A stretch of DNA of 64,000 nt, from contig JAJHTX010000003.1 of assembly GCA_032164295.1 (NCBI GenBank), positions 2,604,001 to 2,668,000 on the forward strand, given 5' to 3'. The stretch is from Inonotus obliquus. Taxonomy: Eukaryota; Basidiomycota; Agaricomycetes; Hymenochaetales; Hymenochaetaceae. Positions 22,280 to 38,200 of the stretch are shown in pieces. Under the pieces are notes generated by a model, which was not told where the DNA came from, did no database searches, and saw only the letters and a program-made list of their open reading frames with translations. Numbering within the stretch: position 1 is the first letter of the stretch; every line of letters starts with the position of its first letter. Both the position numbers and the translations under genes were made by a program.

Positions 22280-25200
22280 ATGACGAGCAGGCTGAAACGT
22301 AAACTCAATGATTTAGGAGTCGATACCGGCAGCTCAAAAGCGAATGAAAACTTCTGCTTGGTATGCTACCGTTTTGAACTCACACTCCGAGGTTCTTAAC
22401 TCTACTTAGATCGGTACACCACTTCCGCCACTCGAGAAGTCCAAGGATACTGGAGAGTTTGTTCCGGTTTGGAAGCAAGAGGTGGCTTCTCCTTCATATT
22501 ACTATCTGATACAATGGCTGAACTCAGAACAGGTTAGAGATGAGAAGGGCCGCAGACGTTTGCATGGTGCCTTTACAGGTGGTTTCTCAGCAGGCTACTT
22601 CAATACTGTAGGGTCGAAGGAAGGTATGATTGCTCTTGCTCTTGCTACTCGTTCTACTAAAACTTGCATTTCACCCTCTTGAAGGATGGAATCCGTCTGA
22701 GTTTAAATCGTCGCGCAGTGACAGAGCCAAGAAGAAGCTCGCGAAACCAGAGGACTTTATGGACGAAGAAGACCTCGCGGAACTACGGGATAACCAAAAA
22801 CTAGTAGATACGACTGAGCAGATGGATATGGAATTCTGGGAAAGAAGAAAGGTTGCTAGTAGCGGTGACGACAAAGAGTCAGTCTCCTTCCTTCCTCGAC
22901 GGGACAGTTTTGATGATTCTTGGCAGCTCCATCGAGAGGGCACTGGCAGCAACTCTTTTGCCTGCTCCAGGTGACTCTGTTGGTGCACAGATACTCAAGA
23001 AAATGGGATGGCGTGTTGGGCATGGCATCGGTCCGAAAGTCACCTTCGAACAGCGGAGACGCCAGGATACACTGTCACATGCTCCCGCCGGCTCTGAGGG
23101 GACACTACCCGATCTTGGGGACCACGAGGAGGCAAAGAGACATCTCTACCCTCGCCGAGATACGAAGGTCCCCGTCATTAGGCGCAAGGATGACAAATAT
23201 GGACTTGGCTATGAGCCTGGTCCCGGATTGACACAGTTGGTTACTCCTGAGTCGTCCACTACTGATCGAAGTGTAGTAAAACAAGATCCCAAAATCAGTG
23301 GTTCGTAACTTCTTACCTACTCGCCTTTCATTCAGGCGTCGCTAATGCCAAGCAGTGGGATTCGGACTAGGTGCTTTGAATGACGCAGATGAAGATGATC
23401 TTGATGTGTATGACGCCGGGCCTGTCCAGACCAGCCGGAGACTTGCATATGCTGCGGAGGAGGATTTTGAACAGACGGCCGCGGATAATCGCCCAAGGAA
23501 CGTGCGGGTAAGGTGTCAAATGCCGTATGTGGTTAATCGCTCATTGCTTCAGGAAGCCTCTATCTCACAGACTATGGGAACATCCTACATTGTTGCCAGC
23601 AAGACTGTTTTCAGCAATGGGCTGATATGCCTTCCTGGTTTTGTTATTTCTGAGAAACCCGTGACGGAGGACAACATGTAAGGTATACATTTTCCTCCTC
23701 TTAATGATTCTGACCTATAACGCAGGTTTCCGGCCCCAACAGTCCCAAAAGATTGGAAGCCCGGTCCTCGTAGGGTATGGGAACAGGACAAAGAAAACTT
23801 GAAGAGTGATCCAGATACACAAGGTGAGGTGCTGGCGGTTCCCAAGGTAGGACAGCCCTTGCGGCAAACGGAATTAACCGCCAACCAGGTTTGTTGCACA
23901 ATTCCATCACGTGGAGCTTTTCGATTTGCGATGCTAACACCCTTATCCTTAGCGTGGCGATTTGCTTGGAGAAGTCCCTATCCCTGCTGCGCCTCGATCT
24001 GTATTTGATTACTTGAAACCCAAGGACCGCGAACGTCTAAAAAATCTGGCTGGCGGTCGCGTCCAACCCCCTACAGCCGCCGTTGAGGAGTCACAACGTG
24101 AACCAGGACCAACTATATCAGAGCAAGCGCCGACGGTTCCCTGTCTTGATCCGCAGGTCGCGAAGATGGCTCTGCAAGGTTTTCAGCCATTCACCAATGA
24201 CCCAATAAAGCAAACCCGATACACCACATACCTGAAGGCACAAGCCGCCGGAGAAGATACTGTACCGTTCTCACGCATGCCTGGTCAGGCTGCAGATGCG
24301 TTCATGCGTGAGCTTGAAGATTATGCACGTAGCGCGCGGCTTTTCAAACCCGTCAGCGGTGCTATGGCGGGTCGCTTTACACGCGCGGCGGTCATCGATA
24401 CAAGTGCGAAAGCAGCCGAGGGACTGCATCGTCCAGCAAAAGAGGGTTCTTATCTCTCGATGCCGGGTGAAGCCGAGAAGGATGAGTCGGTCAAGGAGGA
24501 GAGTCCTAAGGAGAATGCAGCTCGCTTAGGCATGTTCGGCCCACTGACGCGGGAGGTCAAGCCATGGGTTCCTGCGCGATTGTTATGCAAGCGATTCGGA
24601 TTGAAGGAACCTGAGGTGGAACCACAGTCAGACAACCCAACAGCCGCGGGACCATCCGGATCGAGCAATTGGGAAGCTGGTGGGATTCTTTCCGTCGCTG
24701 AGGCCGGCCTTACCGGATCGACGAGCATAGGCGAGAACGAGAATACTGGTTCTAATGGGTCAGCCAAAGCGCCTATCCCTCCGGGAAGGCGCGACATTGC
24801 GAACATTGGGTTGGGAGACGAGGATGAGACGCAAGGTCGGGACATACTGACGTATGAGCGCCCCGGAATGGATATATTTAAGGCCATTTTTGCAAGTGAT
24901 GAGGAAGACGAGGGGGAACTAGAAGAGGAAGCGGACAACGAAGAAACTTATGGGCATGGTGATACGAGCGAGCCCAGTAGCATCGCAATTCAAGCGTCTG
25001 AACGTACAATGCCCGATGGCGTCCCATCCCCGCATCGTGCAGCACCTATTGATTATAATAACATGGCGGGCAAAGTTGATATAGCAGATTTCAAGCCAAC
25101 TTTCGTGACACGCACTGATCGCGCGAAGGACAAGGAGAGGGGGAAACAAGACAGTAAGGGAAAAGATCGGGAGAAGAAAAGGAAAAAGAATAAGGTGGCG

Positions 25201-25473
25201 CTTGTTTCTTTCGAATTGGATGAGGACGGTGGTGAGAGGAATCGAGACCGAGGCGCGGAGGAGAAGAAAAAGAAAAAGAGGAGCGAAAAGAAGACAAACG
25301 CGGAAGATCCTGGTGATGAAGACGAGGGGATGTGGGTAGAGAAACCTCCACCGGAAACCGTGAAGAACTTCGCCCCTCCAGTTGCATTTAAAACGATTGA
25401 AACTCCGATTGCTGAGGAACGTGTAGAAGCTGGTCCGCCAAGAGGCAGGAAAAGAGCGATTGATTTCATGTAG
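22280..25473 (+). CDS. GPATCH1: G-patch domain protein, GPATCH1 family
   Basis: Spliceosome-associated protein (human GPATCH1 occurs in catalytic spliceosomes). Spliced from about ten exons. The start [15 protein letters not shown] is followed by [21 protein letters not shown] and the family signature [20 protein letters not shown], then [13 protein letters not shown]. The G-patch is at about residues 140-175 with [20 protein letters not shown]. Later exons carry [18 protein letters not shown], a [12 protein letters not shown] segment, [28 protein letters not shown] and [17 protein letters not shown]. The last exon is long and runs to 25473 with a highly charged Lys/Glu-rich tail ending RKRAIDFM. 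The intron at about 22879-22927 uses donor GTCAGT; without it the G-patch is out of frame. Shares its promoter with POL3. Confidence 0.92.
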
Positions 25474-25557
25474 CTTTAATCGCAGGCAGATATAGAATAC
25501 ATTGCACACAACTCATGCTATTCGACTTCTGCTGCGCCCGAGCCTTCGTCTTGCCAC

Positions 25558-27237
25558 TCATCCTCCGTTGGCACCTTCCCCTACCTCTCCAAGCGTGTCG
25601 CCGGGATCTTCTATCTCGGTATCATTTCCCTCATCCACGTCGTGCTTCCGCTTTCCTGTTACACTCTCGACAGAAGCCTCACCGTCTGCGAGAACACAGC
25701 ACGTAAGCCTACTGCCTTTGGTGTCGTACGATGCAATTGCCTCCAATTGTTTTATTTCCTTCGTGGACGCAGAAGTTAACGTGTCCAGGGCGCCAAGATT
25801 GAAGATGCGTATCCAACCATCGGAGGAGACCGTGCTCATGATGGATGTCCAGACCCGTTCTGATTTGGAGCGGGATATGGTAACAGCAAGTGTATCGATC
25901 GCTTTAACTCTGGACAAGAGAAACGGCATTCCGCAGGGATTAGTGAGGGATTAATTAGACATAAAACTGAGATAACATACCGATTTTCGTGTCCGATGGC
26001 CTCAGCGACGACAGGGAGCGACGTGCTATCTTCACTACTTGTACTATAGATAGTCACTTTCTTATCCTCGGCTGCGACGAGAAGGAACTCTTCGCCGGAC
26101 TTGGCTCTGTGGAAGCGTACATCTTGTATGCGCTTGGAATGGCTTAGTGTGTGTAGCAATGTCATTTCCTATTGAGAGAATATTAGTGGCACGGAGGGCA
26201 TGAACGTGATGAGACGTGCCGTCGAGTATATGTCTAACGATGACTCTGACTGCACTACGAATCGAGTACCGTCAGGAGACCAACGCACCAGCTCGCCCTC
26301 TAAATGGTAAGAATTATGAATCGGTGTCCAAATCCACGAAGAAAGCAGATAAACCTTTCCCCAGTTTCGTACTCGCACTCCCTTTACCGCATATCAAATC
26401 CCACATCCGCAACGTACGATCCTTACCAACACTAAGCCCGACTTTGCCAGAAGGGTGAACGGCAACGCTGTTTACGCGACCCTTGTGACCTTTCATAGAC
26501 CGAAGCAGAATCCAATCACGGGCACGGAAGATGCATATCGTTCCATCTTCTGAAGCACTTACGAGGTGAGAGCGCGTCGGGAAGTCCAGGTAAGTGATTG
26601 AACCTGGCAAACCTTCAATAACGAACTCGTGAAAGGTCGAGAGGAGTGTACCTTCGTGTTGAACGAGATCCCCGACTTCCTTCCGTCTACGTAAGTCCCA
26701 TATCTTAATTATTTCGTCCGTACTGCCAGTTGCAAGCCATTTCCCACCTTCTGGCGAAGCTGCGACAGCCTTGACACAGCTAACATGTGCGGGGATAATG
26801 AAGATCGGTTTCAGCGTCGGACTCTCGAGCGTGGAGCCGCCTTCGCCAACATATGAGCCTTCCAGGCCGTACAAGAGTTTCTCGTATGTACCCACGACAA
26901 TCTTGAATGTCGATGGGTAGATTTTCGTTGTAGGTTTCGGGGTTGCTTTAGCTTTTCCTTTCTCTAATTTCATCTTCTTTTCTATCTTTGTTCCCTTTGG
27001 CTTGGGGGGTGGAGTAGGCGCGCGATGGGCGGGCTTGGGTTTCTTTACTGGTTCTTTGTCGATACCACGACTTCTCGGAAGAGGTTTAGAGGAGTTTTCG
27101 ATGGATGTTTTCGAGAGAGAAGTTTTGTCAGAAGGAATACCGGATGGAACTGTAGGTTTCTTCATGGCAGACTTCAAAGGTACTGAGGATTTTTTGAGCT
27201 GTTTCAAACGTCTTTGATCTTCGTCGGTACGACCCAT
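25558..27237 (-). CDS. MAK11: WD40 protein Mak11/PAK1IP1
   Basis: WD-repeat factor of 60S ribosome biogenesis. Five exons fit as complement of 26652..27237, 26355..26603, 26206..26299, 25981..26142 and 25558..25909 (about 480 aa). The start at 27237 (MGRTDEDQRRLKQLKK) is preferred over a longer in-frame start at 27372, which would overlap the divergent HER2 gene. A basic N-terminal extension (KKPKPAHRAPTPPPKPKG) precedes the propeller: IVVGTYEKLLYG, LATGSTDEIIKIWDLRRR, LVSASEDGTICIFRARDW, HKGRVNSVAVHPSG and KDRTLRMWDL. The last repeats contain LVRWSPDGTRFVVQ and WIRIFNLG. The intron at 26143..26205 must use the AG after ACACACTA. The C-terminus is unsure: in another frame, bases 25509-25559 encode an acidic tail (EDEWQDEGSGAAEVE) ending at TAG. 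Confidence 0.88.
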
Positions 27238-27361
27238 GTTTGAGCGAGAATACGAAGTGAAGTTTAGTGTCGTGACAGCAAAAGAATCTGATCTAGTAGA
27301 AAATGCGAGCACGTGAAGATCGCCAATCTTCGAACTCAACCATTGAACCAAACGCTCATCC
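27238..27361. promoter_or_regulatory. Short divergent promoter MAK11 / HER2
   Basis: Only 124 bp separate the two start codons, so the genes must share promoter sequence or have overlapping leaders. No TATA box recognised. Confidence 0.45.
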
Positions 27362-29306
27362 ATGACCAGCAAGCACCGAAGCGCAGCTTTGCGCTCATTG
27401 AGGTTTCTTCACCATTCACATCGCCCGGCCTGCCGTAGACGTTTCAGTTATTCCGCACTTTCGTGGGCCCAGTCTCCGGGAGAATCGACTAACGCATATG
27501 TTTCTTCCGACGAAAGTACGAGCTTTGTGCTTGTTTCGGTCGTGTCATTCTAACCGGAGCTTAGCTGTCTTGCTTAGAAAACCGCAGCATTCAGGTCCTC
27601 TCCAGAATCTTTCGATAGCACTAAAAGACAACATATGCACAAAACATTTCAAGACAACCTGTTCTTCTGCTATGCTACAGGGTATACTCTCCCCTTACTC
27701 GACCTACCATTTTCGATTTAAAATTTTGCTAGATTTCGTATCCCCTTTCGATGCCACAGTAGTCAGACTCCTTCGTAGCTCTGGTGCTCAAATAGTTGGG
27801 AAAACGAACTGCGACGAATTCGGTATGGGGTAAATTATCATTATCATTTGTGAGTTTCTGAACGTTGATTCGATTCGCTCATAGGTCCTTCAATATCCAT
27901 ACAATTCATGGAGCTGTAGTGAACCCATATCGGCCAATTCCTACCGTGGCCATTGCTGAAAGAGAACAGCGCTCTGCAGGAGGAAGTTCTGGCGGAAGCG
28001 CTGCCGCCGTGGCGTCCGGTTCGTGTTTCGCGTAAGCTGCCTTGCGTTGTATATCTGGCATCAGCGTGTGACGCTTTTGACTAGGGCTCTTGGTACAGAC
28101 ACGGGAGGATCGATACGACTACCCGCTGCTTTTTGTGGCGTAGCTGGACTGAAACCCTCCTACGGTCTTATTAGCCGGTAGGTCATTCAATACCTAACCA
28201 TGGGACAATTCCGATAGCAACTATGATGATGCAGATGGGGCGTTGTATCATACGCCGATAGCCTCGATTGTGTCGGTATCTTGGCTAGAAAGTCAAAAGA
28301 TATACTGCCTATTTTCAGTGAGCTGCAACGATTACTCAACTTCAGCATTCCATTGAACTTGTTGTAGGAGTATTGTCAGTGCATGATTCAAGAGATCCAA
28401 CGTCTGCAAATGAGGACGTTCGAGAGAAAGCGGAGGAGTCTCTCGCCAAATGTTCTCCGGCTCCAGACTCCTTGGAAGGCCTGATTATAGGCATCCCCCA
28501 AGAATACTTTCCCGAAGAACTCGACGAATCAGCAATCGTGCCTTTGCGAAAATTAGTTGAAAGACTGGAATTTGCTGGCGCAAAAGTTATTTCTGTGTCG
28601 CTACCAGCAACAAGTTATGCTTTGAGTGCATATTATGTGATTGCAAGTGCAGAAGCCAGTAGCAACCTCGCGAGGTATTCAGGAATCCATTATGGTGAGC
28701 TGCAATTTAGGCATGACTTCTGTTTACTTATGTATCACCCAGGACTACGTGTAACCCCGCCACTGGATGCAGACAAGAAGAAGATTTCGAATGTTTATGC
28801 ATACACACGATCAAATGGCTTTGGCCACGAAGTGCAAAAGCGCATACTCTTGGGAACATATGCCCTTACTGCTGAGTAAGTCACGAATTAGATCACCAAC
28901 TGACTTTTGCCTGACCCCTACCAGTGCATTTGATAACTATTTCCTCCAAGCACAGAGAGTACGAAATCTCGTGAAGGCGGACTATGACCGTGTATTTCGA
29001 CTACCGAATCCACTTACCCCGATTCGCCACAAAGCAGCAGGTCCAGTTGTCGACGTTCTCTTGCACCCATCAGCCGTTGGAACCGCACCGGCCCTTTCTG
29101 AGACTGGCAGACTAAACACCCTAGAGGCTTATGTTCAAGATGTTCTTACTGTTCCTGCATCACTTGCTGGACTACCTGCATTGTCAGTTCCCGCTGGATT
29201 GGCCAAAGACGGCTGGCCATTGGGCTTCAGCATCGTCGGCCAGTGGGGGCATGACGAGCTAGTTCTGAAGATAGGAGATATCGTACAGCAGCTTACTGAA
29301 GCTTGA
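27362..29306 (+). CDS. HER2: Mitochondrial Glu-tRNA(Gln) amidotransferase subunit A
   Basis: GatA amidase subunit of the GatFAB/GatCAB enzyme that converts mischarged Glu-tRNA(Gln) to Gln-tRNA(Gln) in mitochondria. The N-terminus is Arg/His/Ser-rich without acids ([18 protein letters not shown]), fitting a mitochondrial presequence. Amidase-signature features: [11 protein letters not shown] with the catalytic Lys; [25 protein letters not shown] with the cis-Ser; and [17 protein letters not shown] with the nucleophile Ser; then [14 protein letters not shown]. The C-terminal half has [20 protein letters not shown] and [19 protein letters not shown]. Introns are about 50-60 nt with GT-AG ends; those near 28690-28743 and 28879-28924 restore the conserved frame. 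Confidence 0.93.
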
Positions 29307-29541
29307 ATATTATTATCTTCGTTGTGTATAGAATAACCTAGAATACGGATGAGGCCACGTTCGCATATTTGTAAGCTTGCTTCGTAAGAACTGCCATAAT
29401 AGGAATAATCCAGTCAGTCACGTCCCATCTGAGCGACGCGCGTCGCTCTTGACCTCCCATATATAAACCCGCGACCATCTTTTCACGGTTGTACTTCTCT
29501 CCTCAATAACCTACACGATCCAAGGCTATACTACCAACAAC
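29307..29541 (+). promoter_or_regulatory. CDC48 promoter with 18-bp palindrome and TATA-like box
   Basis: GAGCGACGCGCGTCGCTC at 29431-29448 is a perfect 18-bp palindrome. A TATA-like atataaac follows at 29461-29468, and the CDC48 ATG is at 29542 after a CT-rich leader. The position directly upstream of the TATA box suggests a dimer-binding activator site; the factor is unknown. Confidence 0.6.
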
Positions 29542-32418
<2,877 letters not shown>

Positions 32419-32691
32419 AGATAGTTCGCATTAGTGTAGCCAGCCAGCGAAGGTATAAAAGGTCCTTTGTGTTTTTGTAATTAGGTGTGGATTGAAGCAT
32501 GAGATTTTTCATTTACATAATTGCAATGTGACATCGGGAGTCGGGAGTGAACTTGCGTCACCGGAGGTCGGAAATAGACGCGAGTGAAGCAGAGCCAACA
32601 ATTCACGCGTCAGTGTTCTGCATGCACCCTCATACTCACCATCCGTCATTGCATCTCAACGCGGTATCTGTCCATACCAGCTATACCTTCA
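32419..32691 (+). promoter_or_regulatory. CDC48-DGAT2 intergenic region
   Basis: 273 bp with the CDC48 3' UTR and the DGAT2 promoter and leader. No TATA box recognised. An upstream in-frame start at 32584 is judged less likely than 32692. Confidence 0.35.
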
Positions 32692-34683
32692 ATGGCACAA
32701 TCGGAATATTCTCTCAGGCAACGCCGGCCTGCGGGCTCGGAATCGTCAACTTCCGTACCCGAGCTCTACCCCAAAATCCAAGCACCCGGTCGCACTCCAG
32801 ATAAGACCCCTAGGTCTCGTATCTCACATGAATCCGTACAATCTCTGGGCTCGTCGGGTGCAAATGCACTCTCGGCTTCGTTTTCATCGCTTTCCAGCTT
32901 GACCGTGTCAGGTTCAGCTCAGTTGAAGGAGAGGTTGTCGCAACTTCGACAAAGTGCACATGAACGCGCGGCTGGGGTCATTCCAAAAGTCGAGTGAGTC
33001 TTTCGTCTCCGACTGGTCGTCTTTCTCCTTTCTCGTTCTTTGAAATTGAATGTGTCGTGTTGACGGCTGAGTGCATTTCATCTGCGTTTCTAGCTTCGTT
33101 CCTGCTGCTGTCCCTCGCGTGCGCCGTTTGCAAACACTCGCAGTCTCCGTCTTCGAGCTGCTAATGCCTATCTGCCTTTCCACCTTCTTCTTTGTCTGGT
33201 ACGTACCTCTCAGTCGTTTCTCTTTGCTTTCTTCTTTCTTATTGAGCCTTCGCGTCGCACTCCTCTCGGGTGGCTCAGCTCATTCCCGCCATTATGGCCA
33301 GCGGTTGCGGCGTACATGTTTTGGGTTTACTTCATCGACAAATGCCCTGAAAAAGGAGGCCGCTCGAACCAGTGGTTTCGAAGTATGCGGTTTTGGAAAT
33401 ACTTTGCTGAATATTATCCTGCTTCGTAAGTGGTCTCCTTCCGAATTTCATTGCTGTCATTTCACATATACCGTCATAGAATGAAAAAGGTAAATTAAAA
33501 CGACGTGTTCTTTGTTGAAGGGGGATTCTCATGGTTCGGTATTTGCAAAGGAGCAAGATTTGCCCGCTGACAGGCCGTATATATTTGGGTATCACCCCCA
33601 TGGTGCGTGCCACGGTTCCATTGTCCATGTCTACCACTAATCCCGACTCTCAGGTATCATTGGAATGTATGCAGCTTCTATTAAGCTGCCATGTATTACA
33701 AATGCTGATTCCTTGAGGTAGGGGTGCACTTGCAACTTTCGCAACGGAGAGCATAGGCTTCTCGCAAACCTTTCCAGGTATCCAACCTCACCTATTAACT
33801 CTGGCGTCAAACTTCCGAATGCCGTTATATCGTGACATACTACTCGCGCTTGGAGTATGCAGCGTGTCACGGAGATCGTGCGAAAACATTCTCAGGCAGG
33901 GAAATGGGAGTGCTATTTGTATTGTGGTCGGTGGTGCGGCGGAGAGTTTGAGTGCCCATCCTGGGACGGCGGATCTTACGCTTAGGAGAAGGTTTGTCCC
34001 CTCCCCTTATATGCTATATGTAGTACTGTGCGGTGCTTGAGTAAAATGAGCGAAACTAACGAATACACGCGAAGGTTGGGCTTTATCAAGCTTGCCATTC
34101 AGTTTGGTGCGGACTTGGTCCCGGTATTTTCTTTTGGAGAGAATGATGTGAGGGATTGCCAATTTGATTGTTGTTAAGGATCTGATTGGATCTAATTTTG
34201 CAGATTTTCGACCAAATGCCAAACGAGCGAGGAACGCTGCTGTATACGTTACAGAAACGATTCCAGTCCATGTTTGGTTTTACGCTGCCATTATTTCATG
34301 GGCGTGGGATGTTAAATTGTAAGTTTGATCCAGTGCAGTATATCAGTTGCTTACGAGTGTATCAGATAACATTGGGTTAATGCCGTACAGACGGAGGATT
34401 GTAGTCGTCGGTAAGTGGAGTTAAAAGAGTGTTGATGGTAGATCAAGAGTACTGACGTGGACGTAGTTGGACGACCGATCAATACTGTCAAAAATGAAAA
34501 GCCGACGCTTGAACAGATGCATGCAGTTCAAAAGCTATACATCGAGGAATTATACCGGTGAATCATCTAATTTCATAATTGTCTGCTGGTGTAACTGACG
34601 GAATGACTGGAATCAGAATATGGGACACGTACAAAGACGTGTTCGCTGCGCACAGGAAGCGAGAACTGAGCATTATTGACTGA
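32692..34683 (+). CDS. DGAT2: Diacylglycerol acyltransferase, DGAT2 family
   Basis: ER/lipid-droplet enzyme making triacylglycerol from diacylglycerol and acyl-CoA. The start at 32692 gives MAQSEYSLRQRR and a Ser-rich cytosolic N-terminus. Membrane-hairpin segments follow (LAVSVFELLMPICLSTFFFV and LWPAVAAYMFWVYFIDK). Then come RSMRFWKYFAEYYPAS, the catalytic motif YIFGYHPHG, ATFATESIGFSQTFPG, LLTLASNFRMPLYRD, VVGGAAESLSAHPGT, LGFIKLAIQFGADLVPVFSFG and LPLFHGRGMLNY with NIGLMPYRR after splicing. Stop TGA at 34681. The HPHG Gly codon is split by an intron, and the next exon (33654..33666) is 13 nt. Acyl-CoA:monoacylglycerol or wax-synthase activity within the family cannot be excluded by sequence. 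Confidence 0.93.
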
Positions 34684-35250
34684 TAATTTGAAAAAGGGGA
34701 GACTGAGTAGATGATGTATACTATACACGCGAGGTGTACTTAGACGCTGCTATTCGATGATGGGAGTGATTACGTGATTAAGATGTAATAGAGTTAGGAG
34801 ATGCCGAGACCTCCATCTGAAAAGTTAAACGACCGAGGGAAGATCGTTTCGCAGCCCGGATACCACCGTCAAGAAAAGAAGTATTCGGAACCAGTGTATA
34901 CGGTCTGTACCCCATGCCGCAAGCACAAGGCAGGCCATGTCCCCGTGTCTTTTTTTTTTCTTGCTTTGTTGTAAAATATAAAATCAAAATAATACAGTGA
35001 CGGAAGCTTAGCGGCAAATGTGCCTTTTGAGAGAGAGCTGTACAGTGTTGATGCCACGTGCTTCTTCAGATTCGATCGGGGCGTCTGCCTTTCCACTGAT
35101 CGCTCAATTTACCGTCCTATTCCTCATCTTCTTTTCGCACACTCGTATCCCCTCTCTCTCACTTAGCCCATCGCCCTCCAACCAGACGTCCATTCTACCC
35201 CGGTCCGACTCCCTCCCTCATCAACAACTCACTACCGTCCGCCCTATCTC
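34684..35250. other. Intergenic region DGAT2 - RXT3
   Basis: 567 bp. Includes a T-run at 34952-34961 and a long CT-rich stretch at 35100-35230 typical of a leader before the RXT3 start. No gene seen. Confidence 0.45.
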
Positions 35251-38200
35251 ATGAACGTCGCCCGCCTTCTACAGGACTCCCCTTCTGACGACCGTCCAAG
35301 AAGACAGGAGCCGAGAGACAGACAGGAAAGGGAGAGGGAGGACGAAAGAGAGCGTGAGCGTGAAAGAGAACTTGCAAAGGACAGGGAAAGAGATCGCGAC
35401 CGTGAACGAGAACGGGAACGGGAACGCGATTGGGAGAGAAATCGAGAATGGGATAAGGAGAGGGATAAGGAAAGACTTCAAAGGGAAAGAAGTTCGTTGT
35501 CGTCCACCTCGTCGACGTCAGTGCCTCCATCGGCTCAACGTCCCTACTCTCCGCCGGGCAATGCTATTCCTCCTCGATCTCACATTCCTCCTTATGATAT
35601 CAAGCCACATCCCCCTCCTCCCAGTCGTACTGCCTCAATTCAGAACCAGGGACCAAATTATGCCTATGCGCACTCGCCCGGCTCAGAGACCATCCATGCT
35701 CGCTCATATAGTCAAGACAGCCATCCACCATCTTCAGCTCACTCTCATTCACATTCACCTCCTGCCCCGTTGTTCTTGTCTCCATTGACCGCGCCGCGAG
35801 AGGGTTCCGCGGCAGGACCCTTGCCGGCGGGAGCAACGCTTAGCACCGAGTACTCGGCAGAGTATGCGCATCGGACGAAGAATCCTTCTTCTCATCAGCA
35901 TGTCCAAGCGAGTGCACCTCCACCTCCGATGCTCTCGCGTCTAGAGGAACGGGAGAGGGATTATCGACAGAGAGCACATTCATTATCAGGATCGACTCGG
36001 CCGCGGACACCTCAATATGGAGACTACCGCGATGCTGGACGTATCTCACCTACCACTTCGCGCCTGGGCTCCACGCCAGCGCAAGGATCTTACTCCGTCG
36101 TTCCACCTTCGCCGTCGCATTCGCAACAACAACATTTCTCACCACCTCTGCCGAACTCGCTTAATAGTAGTTCCAACAGCTCGTCATTGCCAAGGATGCA
36201 TCCGAATCAGGGACCGCCATTATCTCGCCGACCGGCGCCACCCCCGCCATCGTCACTACCGCCTCCGACGAGTACGTCGCTTAATCGCTCACACGACAAC
36301 AGCGGAGCGCCGACAAACTCGGCGATGGGCCGGTCGTTTGACGAGCGACCATATATGGTGCGTGATTTGCGTTATTACGTCATCATCTTGGTTGGGCTCG
36401 GACCGAAGCGACGGAGCACAGCCGGGAATGATCGACGTATCACGTGTTGATTCATTTTGCTAACCCATCTCAAATCACGCTTTTCTTCTTCTGCCACAGG
36501 TCCGAGCACAATCGTCGTCGTCCTCTTCCGTAATGAGCGCCGGTCGCGAACGTACCCTCAAGGAGGATATCGAGAGGGAACGAGAAGTATTCGAACGCGA
36601 GCGTGAACGTGAAAGAAGAGAAAGAGATCGTGAGAGGGAGCGGGGAAGGGAGTTTGAGCACAGTTCGCGTAGCCGTTCGGCAAGCGCCAGTGCTGGCATC
36701 CACTCAAACTCCCACGTGGACCGACTCAATGAGCGTGAAAGGAGTTATGCAGAACAGCAGAGGTTAAAAGACATGGATACGATCCGTGCTGTAGCGGAAA
36801 CTCGTATGCAGGGCCAGCCACGCGATGCAAGAGAGCGGGACGCACCGCGCCATCACCACCATCACCACCACCACCATCCAGTCTCGCATTCACATTCACA
36901 TTCTCACTCGAGTCAAAATGCTCATTCTCAGCAACAACAGAACTCACATCATCACGCGCAGCAGCAGCAGCAGCACCCCTCACTTCAGCAGCAAGTGCCT
37001 TACATTCCCGGAACGCCTTATACTTATGCACACACTGGCAAGCCTCGTATAAGCCGAAGCGGTGTATTAAAGCTCGCCCCGCCTGGTGTGACGGTTCCGA
37101 ACAATGTGCCGCCTTCGTCGTCCGATCTGATATTTGCAGGAGCGCCTGGCGTTGTGATACGCCAAGAGACACTGACCCTCGCACCTCCCTCGCATCCGAC
37201 AGGAGCGTTGCAGCTGCGGCAGGAGCAACTGCAGGGGCCTCACGGAATCTCAGGTCCGCCAGGTCCGCATCCCAATGAGCATGACGTGAAACAACGGTCT
37301 CCCCCCAATTTGCACCATCCGGGTGAGATGCATCCTGAAAACGCCCATGGTTACAGCGATGCACCACAAGGTTATGCTGACGGTCTGCTCCCAGCTCAGC
37401 ACCTTCAGCAGCACCCGCCGCCGTTAGGTAAACATAAATCGTATCCTGTTGTTCCGACTGGTCCTGGAGTGCCGCCTTCGAGTGGTGGACCGCTTCCTCC
37501 AGGAGTTTTGCACGCTCCCCTAATGCAACAGCAACAGCAGCAACAACAGCACAATGTTCATCAGTATGGCCCTATGCCGCATCCTCATCAAGTCCATAAC
37601 TCTCACCCTCACCAGCAATCGCTACCCGCTCCACCACAAGGCCGTCCTCCTACTTCCTCAAACGGAGTACATGGGCAGGGACCTCCCCCCGGACACTTAC
37701 AGTCAAATCCTTATAGACACATGCCAGCAGGAATGCCGCCTCAAAACTATCCGCATCCGTCTGTGCACTACAATGAGGTACCACCCGCGCCTGTTCCCAT
37801 GGCACTTCAGCCGATACCTCCGGCTACCCCTCCGATACGTGAACCAACTCCTGCAGAGGCTCCTTTGCATCTCGGCACATTCGTTTTCCCGCGTACACCA
37901 TTCCCGTACTACTTCCCGGCACGCGCAGATTCTGAGGTACGACCGTCAAGTATCAGCCCTGGATACTCCAAGAAACATGGGCGGCGTGAAACAGACCTTG
38001 TTGTGGAACACAGGGAGCAGCCAACGCATGTCACGATTCTTATTCCATCCGCACACCTTCCTTCCTCACTTCCTACTGATGGGAAGCCGCGTATTTGGGG
38101 CGGAGCGCCATTATCTGCTCCAAACTCCTGGACTTCATACATGAACTTTGTAACACGTTCACACCCGACGATCGGACGACGAATCTACACGGACGACTCG

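Noticed and set aside
27238..27372. Longer N-terminus for MAK11 starting at 27372
   Set aside because: It would overlap the start of the divergent HER2 gene, and the added sequence lacks family similarity; MGRTDEDQRR at 27237 is the better start.
35326..35480. GA-rich tract read as a DNA repeat element
   Set aside because: It encodes the Arg/Glu run of the RXT3 protein in frame and is explained by coding.
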